A stretch of DNA of 64,000 nucleotides from Leptasterias polaris (Eukaryota; Echinodermata; Asteroidea; Forcipulatida; Asteriidae). The first letter of the stretch is position 1. The number at the start of each line of letters is the position of its first letter. Made by a program: the position numbers and the translations under genes. The notes below the pieces were generated by a model that saw only the letters and a list, made by a program, of their open reading frames with translations, had not been told where the DNA came from and ran no database searches. Positions 22,387-35,600 of this stretch are shown here, piece by piece. The stretch spans positions 6,702,501 through 6,766,500 of the forward strand of contig JAZGTN010000046.1 of NCBI GenBank assembly GCA_037783415.1, written 5' to 3'.

Positions 22387-22576
22387 TTTAATAAAACTCT
22401 CCCAAGTTTGGATTCTTGGAAGCTGGTAATCAAAACGAATCACACAGTTCAATTTATTGATCCACAAAGCATCATGACCCCTGACCCTTTGCTAATTTAT
22501 CCACTGTATAATTCTTTGTACTGCCATGTCCTGTGTTGTTCAACCTTTTGTTCGTTTCTAAAGAACTTCCTTGTTG

Positions 22577-22845
22577 GGGGGTGGGGGGGGGGTCCATTGT
22601 TTCTATTGAGATTGCCCCATTGTGTCTATTGATCAGGACACAGGTGTTTGTCAAGCCAGTAAATTGAGGACCTTGTTCTCTCTTTGTTTGACCTTGACTT
22701 TCTTGGGGACGTCCTCATTGGTTTTGTATAATGAAGGTGAAGCAAAGACGTCCTTTTTCTGTCAACCCCCCCCCCCCCCCCCCAGCATTTCGTGCTCGAT
22801 ATGTGGCATGGTATACCCAGCCCCCCCCCCCCCCCCCCCCCCCCT
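22577..22845. repeat. Poly-G and poly-C tracts
   Basis: A G-rich run at about 22577-22592 and two long C runs at about 22768-22784 and 22821-22843, separated by CAGCATTTCGTGCTCGATAT. They give false proline- or glycine-rich frames on both strands. Assembly lengths of such runs are often unreliable. Confidence 0.9.
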
Positions 22846-22914
22846 TGTAGGTGCAGACAAAACTCAATGCATAAGAAATAAAACTGATCCGTATGTGCAA
22901 GTAAAAACAGATAT

Positions 22915-23200
22915 TTATTTTAGCGTTTTGTGTGGCAATGGGTTAGCTGAAGGTACACCGTTTAGTCTGTTGTTGAAGACATCCAGGGTTGTTGACTCAA
23001 CAACTTGCTCGGGCAGTGATGAATCCAATAGGCGGGTGGAGTCTGGGAAGGAGAGGCCTATAAGTAAGTTTGTGCGGGTGGATGGAACTTGGAGTTTCAT
23101 GTTTATTCCTCTACTAGTGGATGAGTTGGCTGGGATTAATAGCAGGTTGCCAGGGATGTCATCAATGGGTTTACGTTTGTTGATGACTCGGTCGGTAAAT
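22915..23200 (-). pseudogene. LINE reverse transcriptase C-terminal tail fragment
   Basis: The minus strand reads RVINKRKPIDDIPGN, then STSRGINMKLQVPSTRTNLL, then LDSSLPEQVVESTTLDVFNN RL. This matches the conserved tail of CR1-type ORF2 proteins (TRxNFF...WNSLPxxVVxAxSxxxFKxRLD). The rest of the element is not present, and the gene start of CWC27 follows about 400 bp away. Confidence 0.6.
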
Positions 23201-23483
23201 CATTATCGTGATGGCAGCAAAAAATATTTTGTCAAATACGAAACCAGCAATGATTTGTTTTATAGCTTGTATCTGTTATTTTATGAGGAGTTGTTTTTGT
23301 CAACAGGTCTGATTGGTTCGAAGTTTGGGGGTCAAACCATTGAGATTTGTAAAACCCGCGATACTAGATACTGAAAACAGAGGGCGCCCTGCGCATTTCT
23401 TGTATAACGTGGCAACTCACCGTGTCGTTTTTAACAGAAACTCTTAGATATTGAAGTCAGGGTACAATACACCGATTTCCAAC

Positions 23484-23546
23484 ATGGATGCGCCCATCAG
23501 TCACCGAAACGACATACTCTTCACTATGCTCTTCACCACCACTTAA
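23484..23546 (+). other. Possible upstream ORF in the CWC27 leader (20 codons)
   Basis: ATGGATGCGCCC... to TAA, ending 43 bp before the CWC27 start codon. It can only matter if the transcription start lies upstream of 23484, which the sequence alone does not show. Confidence 0.35.
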
Positions 23547-23589
23547 CTCTGAACTTGATACTTGTCTTTATTACACGACAATTTGCAAG

Positions 23590-23631
23590 ATGAGCTCAAC
23601 TTACATTCATGAACCACCATCTAATGGAAAG
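23590..23631 (+). CDS. CWC27: CWC27 coding exon 1 (residues 1-14)
   Basis: Encodes MSSTYIHEPPSNGK, which matches the short N-terminal exon of the human gene. Donor GTATAA, phase 0. Confidence 0.9.
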
Positions 23632-26600
23632 GTATAATTTTGTTACCGTTTTCACGAACCGACGAATGCGTCAAAAATTACAAAATTTGGCAAATCGGTT
23701 CGGTCACTATATAATCGAAATACAATTTTCAATTTCTTGCTTCTTCGATCTTGCTTGAGCATGTTGAGCATGTTGAGACACTTGACTTTCTCTTGAGTAC
23801 TCCAGCTCATGTCAACTCAGCCTCAGTCAGACCAGGCCCAATTTCATAAAGCACAAAATACTGCTTAGCAAATGTCTTTGCTTAGCAAAACATTTGAAAA
23901 ATTTCCGTATCCTAATCCTGATGCCACCACTTTTTCATTCGTTATAATATGAGATATTCCTTAATATAATAATGAGATTCCTTTTTGTACAAATTAGTGA
24001 AAAAGTGGTGGCAGGATTCTAATTTAAATGGAAAAATTTCCGTATCCTGCCACCACTTTTTCACTAATTTGTACAAAAAGGAATATCTCATTTGAGTAAA
24101 TTACTAATTAGTTTAGATGAGTATTTTTAGGAAAAAATTCTGTATCCTGCCACCACTTGTTCAATAATTTTTACAAAAAGGAATATCTTGCTTATTATTT
24201 AAAGCGTAAGCGTATTTTAATTTAGTTATCAAGAAAATAAGGTGACCAGCTTGGGCGTTCACCGTGGATTTGCATTGGTGCATCATTTATTTTCCTACAC
24301 TTGCACTACAGTAACACTGTTTTTTGGTTTGCTACAATTAGGGTAGCACTAGCAGTAGCAGTAGCAGTAGCAGCGCTATGAAATGGACACACGTGCAGTA
24401 AGCACAAAATTGGCCGTTAAGCAGCTATAATTTTATTTTGGGCCCAGGGCCCAATTTCATAGCGGTGCTTAAAATTTTCGTGCTTATTTATAGCAGAAAA
24501 TTATGCAACCAGCTCGCGTGTTTTGTATTGAACGTCATTCATTTTCACGAAGTAATCAATGGAAAGTTAGCATTTATATGCCTTTTCTGAGTGCAAGCTC
24601 ATGTGTTTGTTGTTACCTGTGTACAAAAACACTACAATTGCCTGGGGCCTAAAAGATTCAAAACAGAAAACAAGGGAGTGGAAAAAAAAATGCTAGGAAA
24701 TTCATCAATCAAATAGACTACCTCTACAGTATGTACTTCAAACTCACCTGAAGTTTGCATGAGATGCTGCCAGTTAATAGTTTTTTTGGGTTTTTTCAGT
24801 GGTATGATTGTGTCAGGTACATTTCTAAACAAAATAGAGAAATCTTTCGGCTAGCACTTGGGAAAAATTGACAAGCAAAATGGACTGCACCTGACTTCTG
24901 TTGTACCTCTGTTGCGCAATCTACGGAGTTGCATATAATCTGCATATCCTGAAGCTGAAATCCTGTTACATGTACATGTCATATACATTCTTGGTGTCCT
25001 TAACTATACTTTTGATTTATTGTATTCAACGGAGGAGTCCCACCTGGGCTAATTGGTAGGGGGATCTATATTTTGTGGATGATTGAGTTAGCATAATGTT
25101 AGAAATACAGAATCCCTCTAATCAATATTGACTTTTTGACAAAATGATTACAGTTTAATAGATGTTAATTTTTTCATCAGGCATAAATAATATAAATTGT
25201 TTTTTACCCTTACACCGATGTGTGTTAAGCACAGTATACTCAGTACTTAGAACTCGGAGCTCGGGTTAGTACAGGGCTCGAATTTGGGGGGAAAATCCAC
25301 AAGACTACAGGGCTTAAGTTGTAGCTCAAAATCTTTACTGGACAAGAATTGTTTTTACAAGACCAGATTCAAAATGTGAAAATAAAAAGTTTCTGACACA
25401 GTTTAACATGCATGTACATTTGACTGCTCTTATATGAACCCAAACTGAGACAAGTAAGGGAAGATTTATCTCTTGTCTTAATAGTATTAAGTGTACTTGA
25501 TTACTCACAGAATTGAAAGATAATTTATCAGACCCAAATTCAACACTTGAACATAATTTGTTTCTGTTATTCAATTGAAAAACACAAGACCATCGGACTT
25601 GTTAGGTCATAAGTTTACTGGCCCAACACTAAAATTACTGGCCTGTGGTCCAGTGTAAAATTCGAGCCCTGTTAGTACTGAGTATACTGTGCTTAACACA
25701 CCCGTGTAAAGGTAAAAACCAATTTATATGGTTACAGTTATTTCATGTAGTTTATTTGGATTCCTGTGCATAATTCTTTCATATTTTTGAGATGCTTCTT
25801 TTGATCTTCCATTTCCCGTTGCACACAGGTGTTACTAAAGACAACATGTGGTGACATTGATATTGAACTCTGGTCAAAAGAGGCTCCTAAAGCCTGCCGT
25901 AACTTTATCCAGTTGTGTTTGGAGGGTTACTATGATGGAACCATCTTTCATCGGATCATCAAAGGGTTCATGGCTCAGGGAGGTGACCCTACAGGAACAG
26001 GGGAAGGTGGAGAGTCTTGCTATGGTCATCCATTTAAGGTACACATAGATAAGTGTTGTGTGTGCTGTACTACTCAACAGGGGGAGGGGGTATAAATGAA
26101 GATTTAACTGAGTAATTATTTCTTTATAAGGAACAAACAATGATTAAGACACTATATAAAGTGCTTTGCCTTATACAATAACAACATGAACTTTAGTTGA
26201 ATTGTTTTGGGTACCCTCTACTATTTACAGGATTTGAACTGGCCTCTCACTGTGGTAGACTAGCGCAGTAGTGTAGTGGTTAAGATATCTGCTTTTGAAG
26301 CATGGAAATGTACAAGTTTATTGGGTTCAAATCATGCATGAGTTTTTCCAGCAGTAGTGTGAAGGCACTGCTGTATCATACATCAGTGATGGGGCAAAAC
26401 AATTGATATAATAGTGGATCTATTCATCAGGGGTTTTACATGTTCTCTGTGCCTTCTTTGTCCTATGAGAAAAAGCCCCGAATTTACTAAAACAACTGCC
26501 TTGGTAGGAAATAAACCCTTCAGCCTTCTGCATTCTCATTTATAAATGTCTTTACCAAACATGAGCATGCCAGGTATCAGAGGGGTTTCCCTTTGCTTAG

Positions 26601-29600
26601 GTTTGTTCACAAGCAGGGCATTCATGTTAACCTGGAATTTGAGTTGTAAAATTAGAGATATTTTTGTTGTATTTGGGATTTTTATCTGTAGTTATTGACT
26701 AATTATTGACATTATTATCAGGATGAGTTCCATTCTCGTCTCAAGTTTGTGCGTCGAGGTTTGGTTGCCATGGCAAATGCTGGACCCAATGACAATGGCA
26801 GCCAATTCTTCTTCACATTTGACCGATGTGAGCATTTGAGTAATAAGCACACCATCTTCGGCAAGGTAATATTGATTTATTTACTTTTATGTTTCTGATT
26901 CTTTTTGAAAACTTTGTTGAATGCAAGCCAATTTTTTTAAAATTTTATGTAGAGTTCTCCCCATGCAGAATCTAGTGTATCGGGCCGATACACACACATT
27001 GCAGGCTGATATGTGTGAATTGTATTATTATTTTTTTAATTCACAAAAAACATAAGATAAAAACATTTAGAATGCCCCAGATTGATCAATAGGTCTTTTA
27101 AAACCAAAGATAATTACAAAGTTAAAAACAATCTGAGGACCTTGTTTCAATTCATCGTGCTTGGGCAAAACAAATTTGAGGAAGTAGCTTCGTGTTCGTG
27201 GTGTGGGAATTCTGTGTGTGTGGATACGTATAAACATCGAGCACTAATTGTGGTTTCGTCTTGAAGTATTGTTTCGTAAGTGCATTTCGCGTCGTGAACA
27301 ACACTTTCTGAACATGCGGCAAATAGTCGGCAAATAGTAGTTGTGGCGACGCGGTTACCTGGTAGTTGACAAACGGCAGTCGCAACTCGACATAGCGACC
27401 AATAGCCGAAGTAGTAATAATAAGACTGTTGTGAAGTCATTGGTTTATATCCAAACTGCTTAAATCTGCTTGGTAGCCTTGACCGAGGCCCAAAATTGTT
27501 TGTTAGTGCAACTACAGCCAGGCAGGTATTGCATGAACAAACTGCACTTCATCATGTACACGTGTTACAGCAACAAAGTACTGTGGGGTTGATGCAGTTT
27601 TTCAGCCTCATACTTGAGCCTCGTTCCAACTGTCTACACCAACTTTATTTTGTATTAAATGATATGCACTAGTGACAACCTTAAGAATCCAGATTTATAA
27701 AAACATAATGCAAAGAGTATTGCCAGGGTTATTCTGAATCTGATCAGATTATCTCAAATTGTGAAAAGCTGACAACTTAATTTGCTGATGTATATTAACA
27801 CAATTACATAATTCATATTGATTTGTTTATAATTTTCAGGTGGTTGGTAATACCATCTACAACATGATTAAGCTTTCAGAGGTTGAAATTGACACAGATG
27901 ACAAACCGCTCTATCCTCCTAAAATCAAGTCAACAGAGGTATGCCATACAAGAGGAAAACAAATTGAAATCTCAATAGCACATAGCTGGTGATAGGAAGC
28001 TTCAGCCCCTGTAGATAGTTCCCGATAAACGCAATCTTTTCTGGCAACTTTGGTTTTGGCTTTGAGCTGTGTCTAATTATTGTACACATTCAAGTGGCTC
28101 GCCAACCAATCATGCAAGGATTTTGATAAAACTCCCGCATGCTGCATGGTCATTTAGCATAATACACAGTTATGCATTTAAAAAATGATTTATCATTGCC
28201 TGTTAAGATGGTCGACTGTACACTGTTTGGCATAAAAGTGGGAACTATCTTTACATTGAGCTATTTCCCATATATAGCAGAGCAAATTGCTACACAAAAT
28301 GTATCAGTTGCTACTCAAAAAACACAATTTGCTACTCAGTATTAGCATTCAGTGTGCCCAAAACAAGTTCAGTCTTAATTTTTTGCTATGCAAAATTGCT
28401 GGACAAAATTGTTCCCTGCTTAAGCTTGCCCTTTCTCCCACTCTGTACTATCATTCTAAAACTAAATCTGTTCAAATGCAAATTTGTGTCTGTCTTTGTC
28501 GACATCCAAATAACAGTATTTGATTCTGTTTCAAAATTAATGTTTTGTGTATGATAAAACACCAACAAAAATAAATCTTGTTGCACATTTTTAAGTTGCC
28601 TTATTGGAGAAATCTACATACGCTTGTAAATTCTTGACAGTTCCATTAAAGGTTATGTTGGTCTTGACACCCTGTAGTCTTGGTCTTAACCTCTTCATTT
28701 CGGATGGCGTGTATACACGCTCAATTTATCTGAACTGACTTGAGGCAAATGGTTTAGTATGACCAAAACAACTTCAATGCTCCCTCAGTTTTTTGCTGAC
28801 TGCCAGATGGATGATAGAAATATCTATCCGGTTTTTCATTGTGTACCATGCACAGGCAAGCACCTACTGTGCTATACTTTGTTTCACCAGTACAAAGACG
28901 GACTGGTATTGGAACTCATGCCTTGTAATATCCCTTTTTTCCAAGGAGTTATTGTTGAACTCTCGATTCCAGACCTTTGTTCTGTTTTTGTACAAATGTG
29001 GCATACAAGAATGGGCAGGTTGTCACCTATCTTTATCATTGTATTTAGCTCAATGGGAGGCAAGTCTGAGCATTCCGAGATTCCAGCATAGCGTGGCAGA
29101 TTTTCGGCCGTGAGCCACGGCCGAAAATCTGCGAATCATGATGAGTGCCTATTCATACTTTCTCATCTGACAACATCAAATCTTATTGCTTATCATGAGA
29201 ACCTTTGTTGTCTTTCCTTTGTCAGGTCAGGGTTTCATTGTGGCAATGATTTTTTCAAATGAAAACGATTACTCAAGAAGCTCTAAAAATGTTAAAAGAT
29301 AATACCATGGGTGGGCACAGAATTGTTTTTCAAAAAACCGATGTGAAGTGGTTAAGAAGAAAGATGCAGTCATTCAAAATGACGGACATTTGAAGATCAG
29401 CACAGGTAGTAGACCCTCCCCAATAATAGGTTAATTGCACATTGTGTATTGCACCATCCACTAACACTACCAGGGGGAAAAGTGAGGTAACATCGCACCT
29501 TTTTGTATGGGGCTGAAGGTTTGTGCGTACTCCTCTAACCCTCTTGCTGTCTGACCATTCAATACCATTCACTGTGGTTTTGAATGATAGATAAGCTATG

Positions 29601-32600
29601 CCAGCCTTGCAATATGATACCATGAGGGAATGCATGTGCACAGTACACAGTTAGTTCTGTGCACAGTTGTGCCACCATACACAACTTTGGCAGTTGAATG
29701 GTTTCAAATGGTTGGTCAACTCACTTGAAAATGTTGCGAACAGTAGGAGGGCTAGAGCACACAAATCTATGGCATTTGCCAACCAATAGTGTCTGAAGGT
29801 GTGTGTGAATGTAATTAGCATATTTCATGGGAAGGGCTAATTACAGAATTATACCTCTTTTGAAAATTGTTGAAACAGCTTGAACACTTACTAATTTGTG
29901 TATAATTCTAAAATAAAGGTCTTGGCGAATCCATTTGATGACATTGTTCCTCGTCAACTCAAAAAAGAGAAGGAGAAAGATGTCAAGAAGAAAAGTAAAT
30001 CCAAAGCCACCAAGTAAGTTCAATTTCTTTGAGCTAAAACAAGAACTTTTGTTTAAAATGTTTATGAGTGAAACGGTGAGAATCTTTTCTTGAGTTGAAA
30101 GATGGAAATGTTCCATTCAGTGGGTCAAGCTGAGCTGAATGGAACATTCCATCTTTCAACAAATGAAAATATTCTATCTGTCACATGAAATTTTTGTTTT
30201 ACAAAGCATCCAAGTAGACCTTTGTTATTGATTGGAAGATATTAAACTACAAAGAGAAACAGAGTGTGCAAGATTGCACTCTGGCCTCTACTACATGTAT
30301 GAATGTGTTTTGTATCCTGAACAGTGTGGTCTAGTGTACAATAGACCAATGGGATGGAAAGAAAGTGCACATTGAATAGAACTAAGATGCATGGCTCATG
30401 AAGTAGGCCTTGTAGTGGTTTGATTAACCCTCTTGCTGTCTGACCATTCAATACCATTCACTGTGGTTTTGAATGATAGATAAGCTATGCCAGCCTTGCA
30501 ATATGATACCATGAGGGAATGCATGTGCACAGTACACAGTTAGTTCTGTGCACAGTTGTGCCACCATACACAACTTTGGCAGTTGAATGGTTTCAAATGG
30601 TTGGTCAACTCAATTGAAAATGTTGCGAACAGTAGGAGGGTTAATGAATGCCGTGTGACCAACAATCCTTCAATGACAAGGATCTACTTGGATGTTATGT
30701 AATAAAGACTAAACAAATGATTGGTTGATATTGAAAAACAAACTCAGGTGAGGTTTTTGGTGACACCAGGTGTAAAATCTCTTTTGAGAAGTGGTGATTT
30801 TGGGAAGAACTGGTGGTTTGACAACTCAACGTTTCGATCAGTTTGCTCTGATTGTCTTCAGGAAAAACAAACTGATGAGTTACCCCACCCCCCCCTAAAA
30901 AAAAATATATAATACAACAACAAATAAAAATAAATGAGATAACAAATATAAAATAAAAACCACCATTGCTTAATGTCAATTGCTGGCAATCATAATAAGC
31001 ATAAGTAACAATGCGCACAAAATCGTGACAAAACAGACTGTTGTTGTTTCCACCATAACGGGATCCCTTAATTTTCACAAGTTGGTCAGATGTTGTGCAT
31101 ATTGACTCGTTTTGATAGATGGTAAATTTGCATTGGGGATAAAGAATACTATTTGTGTTTCACCCATTCACTGATGTGAGATAAGCACTGTATACTCAGT
31201 ACTTTCCTGAGTCCTGTGAAAAAACTCCACATGCATATTCACTCCGGTGAGATTCGAACCCCAACCCTGGCAACTCAGACGTCTTACCACGAGACCACCA
31301 TTTATTTACCCAATTTAATTCACTTGAAGTCATCTTGGGTAAGCCATTGTGGGAGGGTTTTTTATTCACTTTGTAGTGAGCATTTTAGATGACCCATGCA
31401 TGTTTTACAAGTTTACCATATATCTTAACAAACATTTTAACTCCCAAAATGGCAGACGATGGGAAGACAGTAACCGCAGGTGACGCAAGTGCAAGAGGTC
31501 AAATTTTTGAAATAAATAGTTCACTCGAGGATCAAGAATGAAGGTGTCATTCATGACATTTCTAGCATGGATCACGAGCATTTTTAAGTGATCTTTGTCA
31601 TTTAATTATCAAAGAAGAGAAAGAGTTTCAGCTTTTTTAGCATTACACAAAATTTTCAACCTTTTTCTAAAGAAAATTGACCGACATGTCTTGCAGTTCT
31701 CTTGTTTAACTCTGAATTGAAGTTGTGTATTATTTTTCCAAAATTTATTCTTTTCCCATCAGGAAAGGAAAACAAGTAATTGAAAGTAAACATGTTCATT
31801 ATACACAAATTGTTCAATGAATTTATTGTACACCACCATCATGATTTAGTCGAAGTTTAGACTCACTGAGTCATAAATTCATTTCTTTTAGGGAATTGGT
31901 AATTTTCTTGCAGTAAAGAGAAATGGTACCTTCATCAGTGGAGCAGTGCAAGCATTATGTGGCTAATACTCAATTAAGGGAAGGTCTACATTTTCAACCT
32001 TTGAAAAACACTCTTAGTAGTGTGATTTGAAGAAGTAAACGAAAAGTATTGAAAAGGGTAATAGACCTTTAAATTGCAATGTCACAGCCCGAGGTTGGAA
32101 AACTATTGGAAGCCATAAAGGCAAAGCAAAAGCAGATAGCAACAACAGATAGCAACAGTTTGTAACAATTTTACACAAGTATTCAAAAATAGTGTTGAAT
32201 TTGTCGGATGTTATTTTGTTAAATAAAAGTTTGCAGAAATGTTGAATTTGGAAACAATATCTGTTAAAACAATTGATTGTTTTGCTAACATTCGGCTGTC
32301 CATGCAAACCAGCGTTTGTTTATCAACAATAGAAAGGTCTATACATGTAGCTTCCCTCCCCCATGCTGACTTGTGCTTCACATGTACTTGGATCTCCGAG
32401 TACAAGTACTTTCCAGAAAAATACTGCAAAATGAGATATAAAATCAGTTATTTTATTATTTTTATCTATTTTAGACAACAATGTGTGCTTGTTATGGTAG
32501 CTATCTCAAAAAAATGAACACACCAAAGACAATTTTACTTTTCCCAGAGCTTTTTTCCTCTATTCCTTGCATTAACACACTTATAGGAAAAGCGAAAAAG

Positions 32601-35600
32601 GAAAGTGGTGTTTTGAACATGAGTACTTAAAATGGGAATCCAAGTACAGTTTCAGTCAAGTATCGTGTACAGAATATTTTTGAGTCAAGTATTGAGTATG
32701 GACTTCGAGTGGGGTCCGAGTACAAGTCAAGAGTACCATCAAAACGTAGCCGAGTAGTACAAGTACTACAACACTGCCTTGTAGAGCCATATTTCTATAA
32801 ACGGTAAACCTAGATTTCCGCAGTAAGCAACGCCATGAAATTGAGCCCTGTTTGTAACTGTGTCATGTAATCTTGACTTGCAGGAATTTCAGTTTGTTAT
32901 CCTTTGGTGAGGAAGCTGAGGAGGATGAGGAGGAGGTCAATGAAGCAAGTTTGAAAATGAAACATAAGAGTAAAAGTGCTCATGACCTCGGCAATGACCC
33001 AAACCTTAGCTCTATCGCTGCTGTTGATGTAGAGTAAGTTCAATCAAGAATGCTTATGTAGTCTTCATGCTTCTGTTTTAGAAAGAATTACAAGATATTC
33101 CTGAGATACATGTATTAAGAGCCACATTCCACTGGATGTCATTTTTTACAACACTAGACTGGTTTTTTAGGGGAATTTTAAAGTTAGAGTAACAGAATAA
33201 AACAATAATGTGTCACTATTTTGTACAAATTTTGAAGTATTTGCAATTTTATTTCACAGGGTGATGGTCTGATACTCTTGTAGAGTTTACCCTCTTGTTT
33301 GCCCTTTACCATTCCAAATATATATTATCTGCAACTTCATTTTAGAAATTAAGTGTTACTGTAAAGACTCAGTAATTTCTGGAATCTTAGACAACCTGCA
33401 AAAGAGAACAGGCTTTAGGTTCTACTTTCTAACTTGTGTATGTCTTTAGTTTTGGGTTTATAGGTTCCAATGATTTACCAAGTACACCAACAGAAAACAT
33501 CAAATTTTCTTCAGGTTTTTAACGAAACGTTGTGAAATTGATTAAAAAGCCTATGGTTTTTAAAACTTGATTTTCCTGTTTTTATTATTGAAGATAGTTT
33601 TTGTTTTTAATATGTTCAAACAATCTAATCAAGTTGTGACATTCTTAATTTGTTTGTATAAAATGTGTCCTAAGTATTCACTGGACTTTTTGACTGTTGC
33701 CCAGGAAAGCTAAAAGTACATCATCGTCATCAGATGAGGAGGAAGATATCCTTGAGGAGAGGTCAGAGGAGAGTAGATTTGATGATGAGATGAAGGAATC
33801 AATACGCAAGAAACTAATGAAGAAATCATCAGATAAGCCAATCCAGAGTCCACAGGATAAAGAAACCAGTAGTAAAGAAACAAGAAGGTCAGAATTTTGG
33901 GCTCAAAATCCGCAATGTCTATTGGCCATTGATGCCTTTATTGGACCAGAAACTCATCTTCTAAACACTTTAGCCCTTTTCTCACTGTATCTCTTATCCC
34001 CTTGGAGTACAGCCCTGGGGAGGCCCCGGGAGTTTGTTCACACCACAGTTGCCCCAGTGCACTTTCAAACTGTCCCTGCCTAGGTCCCTTTTCCAACGGG
34101 TTCCGGTTGCACATTTCAAGAATACCCCAGGGTTTTACCACTAACCCATACCCCAGAGCAGGGGTGGCTATTCCCGGGGTATGCCCATTTGCCGGGATAG
34201 ATCAGGGGTAAAGCAATCCAAGTGAGAAAGGGCCGGCTGTTATTCTCTGGGGTTGCACCAGGGAATTGAGTAGTTTGAAAAGGGCTTTTGGTGTTCAAGT
34301 AAACAACTTCACATGTGCTTGCACTCTCTTGCACCTTCATTGTTTAACAATTTTGTATGTTTCTGCTTCTTAGAACGTTTTCTTTGTCTTGATCATCTAC
34401 AATTTTCCATATTCTTATAAAATTTCTTAGGTTTGTGATCGGTAGAATTCTCAGGAAATTGACAAGCTGGAATATTAGAGAAATATGTTTGGCCCAGTCA
34501 TAAAGCAAAGATCATGTACATGTAAATTGACAACTATATTTGTTATGAGATATTTTGGGGCTGAAAGAAGTTCTGAATGCGTAGGTCCTCCAAGTTTGTT
34601 CTGGATTTATTAAACAAGCTCTTGTTGAATCCTTAGACTTGAGCTAAATAGTGAATATTTCCATCCATTGTTTGTATGAATGTCAGCCAACACTTTGAAG
34701 TGATTGGCCCAGGGCAAGAAGCTAGTTTCTGTGCAGTTGTATTGTGCATTACTTATTGTTTCAGTGTCAGTTTCCAGAGTAACACATATGGCTTTGATTT
34801 CTCCACTCCGTAGAGACAATTTAATCTTCAAATTGAGCCATAGAGGCTTGTGCGGCTGAGTGGGTGAGGTCAGAATCTCTTGTGTCTGATGAGTTACTAG
34901 ATTGTGGGTTTCCATCCCAGTCAGGCAGACTAGCCACATCATGTGGTAGATGTGTCTTTGATCAAGGCTCTCTTAATTCCTGTAATCCACCTAAGGGTGA
35001 TCAAGATGGGGCCTGATGAGGCCTGATGTTAGTTATGATTGATTAGCTCTTGAGGCTTTCTATCATTCATCATGCTTGACCCTCGACCACAATAAAGAGT
35101 TAAGTGTGGCTATTTGGACTTATTGTTATTATCATCATAAAACTTGAGATTTAGGGAGCACTTGGTCCCATTCTTGGTCACATCACACTCTGATTTTTAA
35201 ACTCGATATCTGACCATTTTGGTTTCAAAGAAATGACTGGTCTGAACAGTGGCGTGTTGTGGCGGAACAGTCAAGTGCACCAGCCTCAAGCTCTAGTGTT
35301 TCTAATCAGGATATTGAGGGTTCAAGTCTAGCTCTTGACACTTGTGTCCTGGAGCAAGACACACACTTTGTTCAAGTGCACCAGCCTCAAGCTCTAGTGT
35401 TTCTAATCAGGATATTGAGGGTTCAAGTCTAGCTCTTGACACTTGTGTCCTGGAGCAAGACACACACTTTGTTCAAGTGCACCAGCCTCAAGCTCTAGTG
35501 TTTCTAATCAGGAGATTGAGGGTTCAAGTCTAGCTCTTGACACTTGTGTCCTGGAGCAAGACACACACTTTGTTCAAGTGCACCAGCCTCAAGCTCTAGT

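Noticed and set aside
22622..23374. 250-codon frame with Pro-rich stretches
   Set aside because: It runs through poly-C tracts and antisense to a LINE tail fragment. No start context or domain.
26039..26095. Continuation of the frame past CWC27 exon 2
   Set aside because: It reads into intron after a GT donor. The cyclophilin fold resumes exactly at 26722.
29096..29132. Rho-independent terminator
   Set aside because: Bacterial feature in a eukaryotic intron, with no T-run following.
31240..31300. tRNA gene on the minus strand
   Set aside because: B-box present, but the A-box is imperfect and there is no closed cloverleaf. It belongs to a SINE.
33888..34083. Extension of CWC27 exon 7 in the open frame
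   Set aside because: A GTCAGA donor at 33888 keeps the phase with exon 8. The extra residues have no counterpart in CWC27 proteins.
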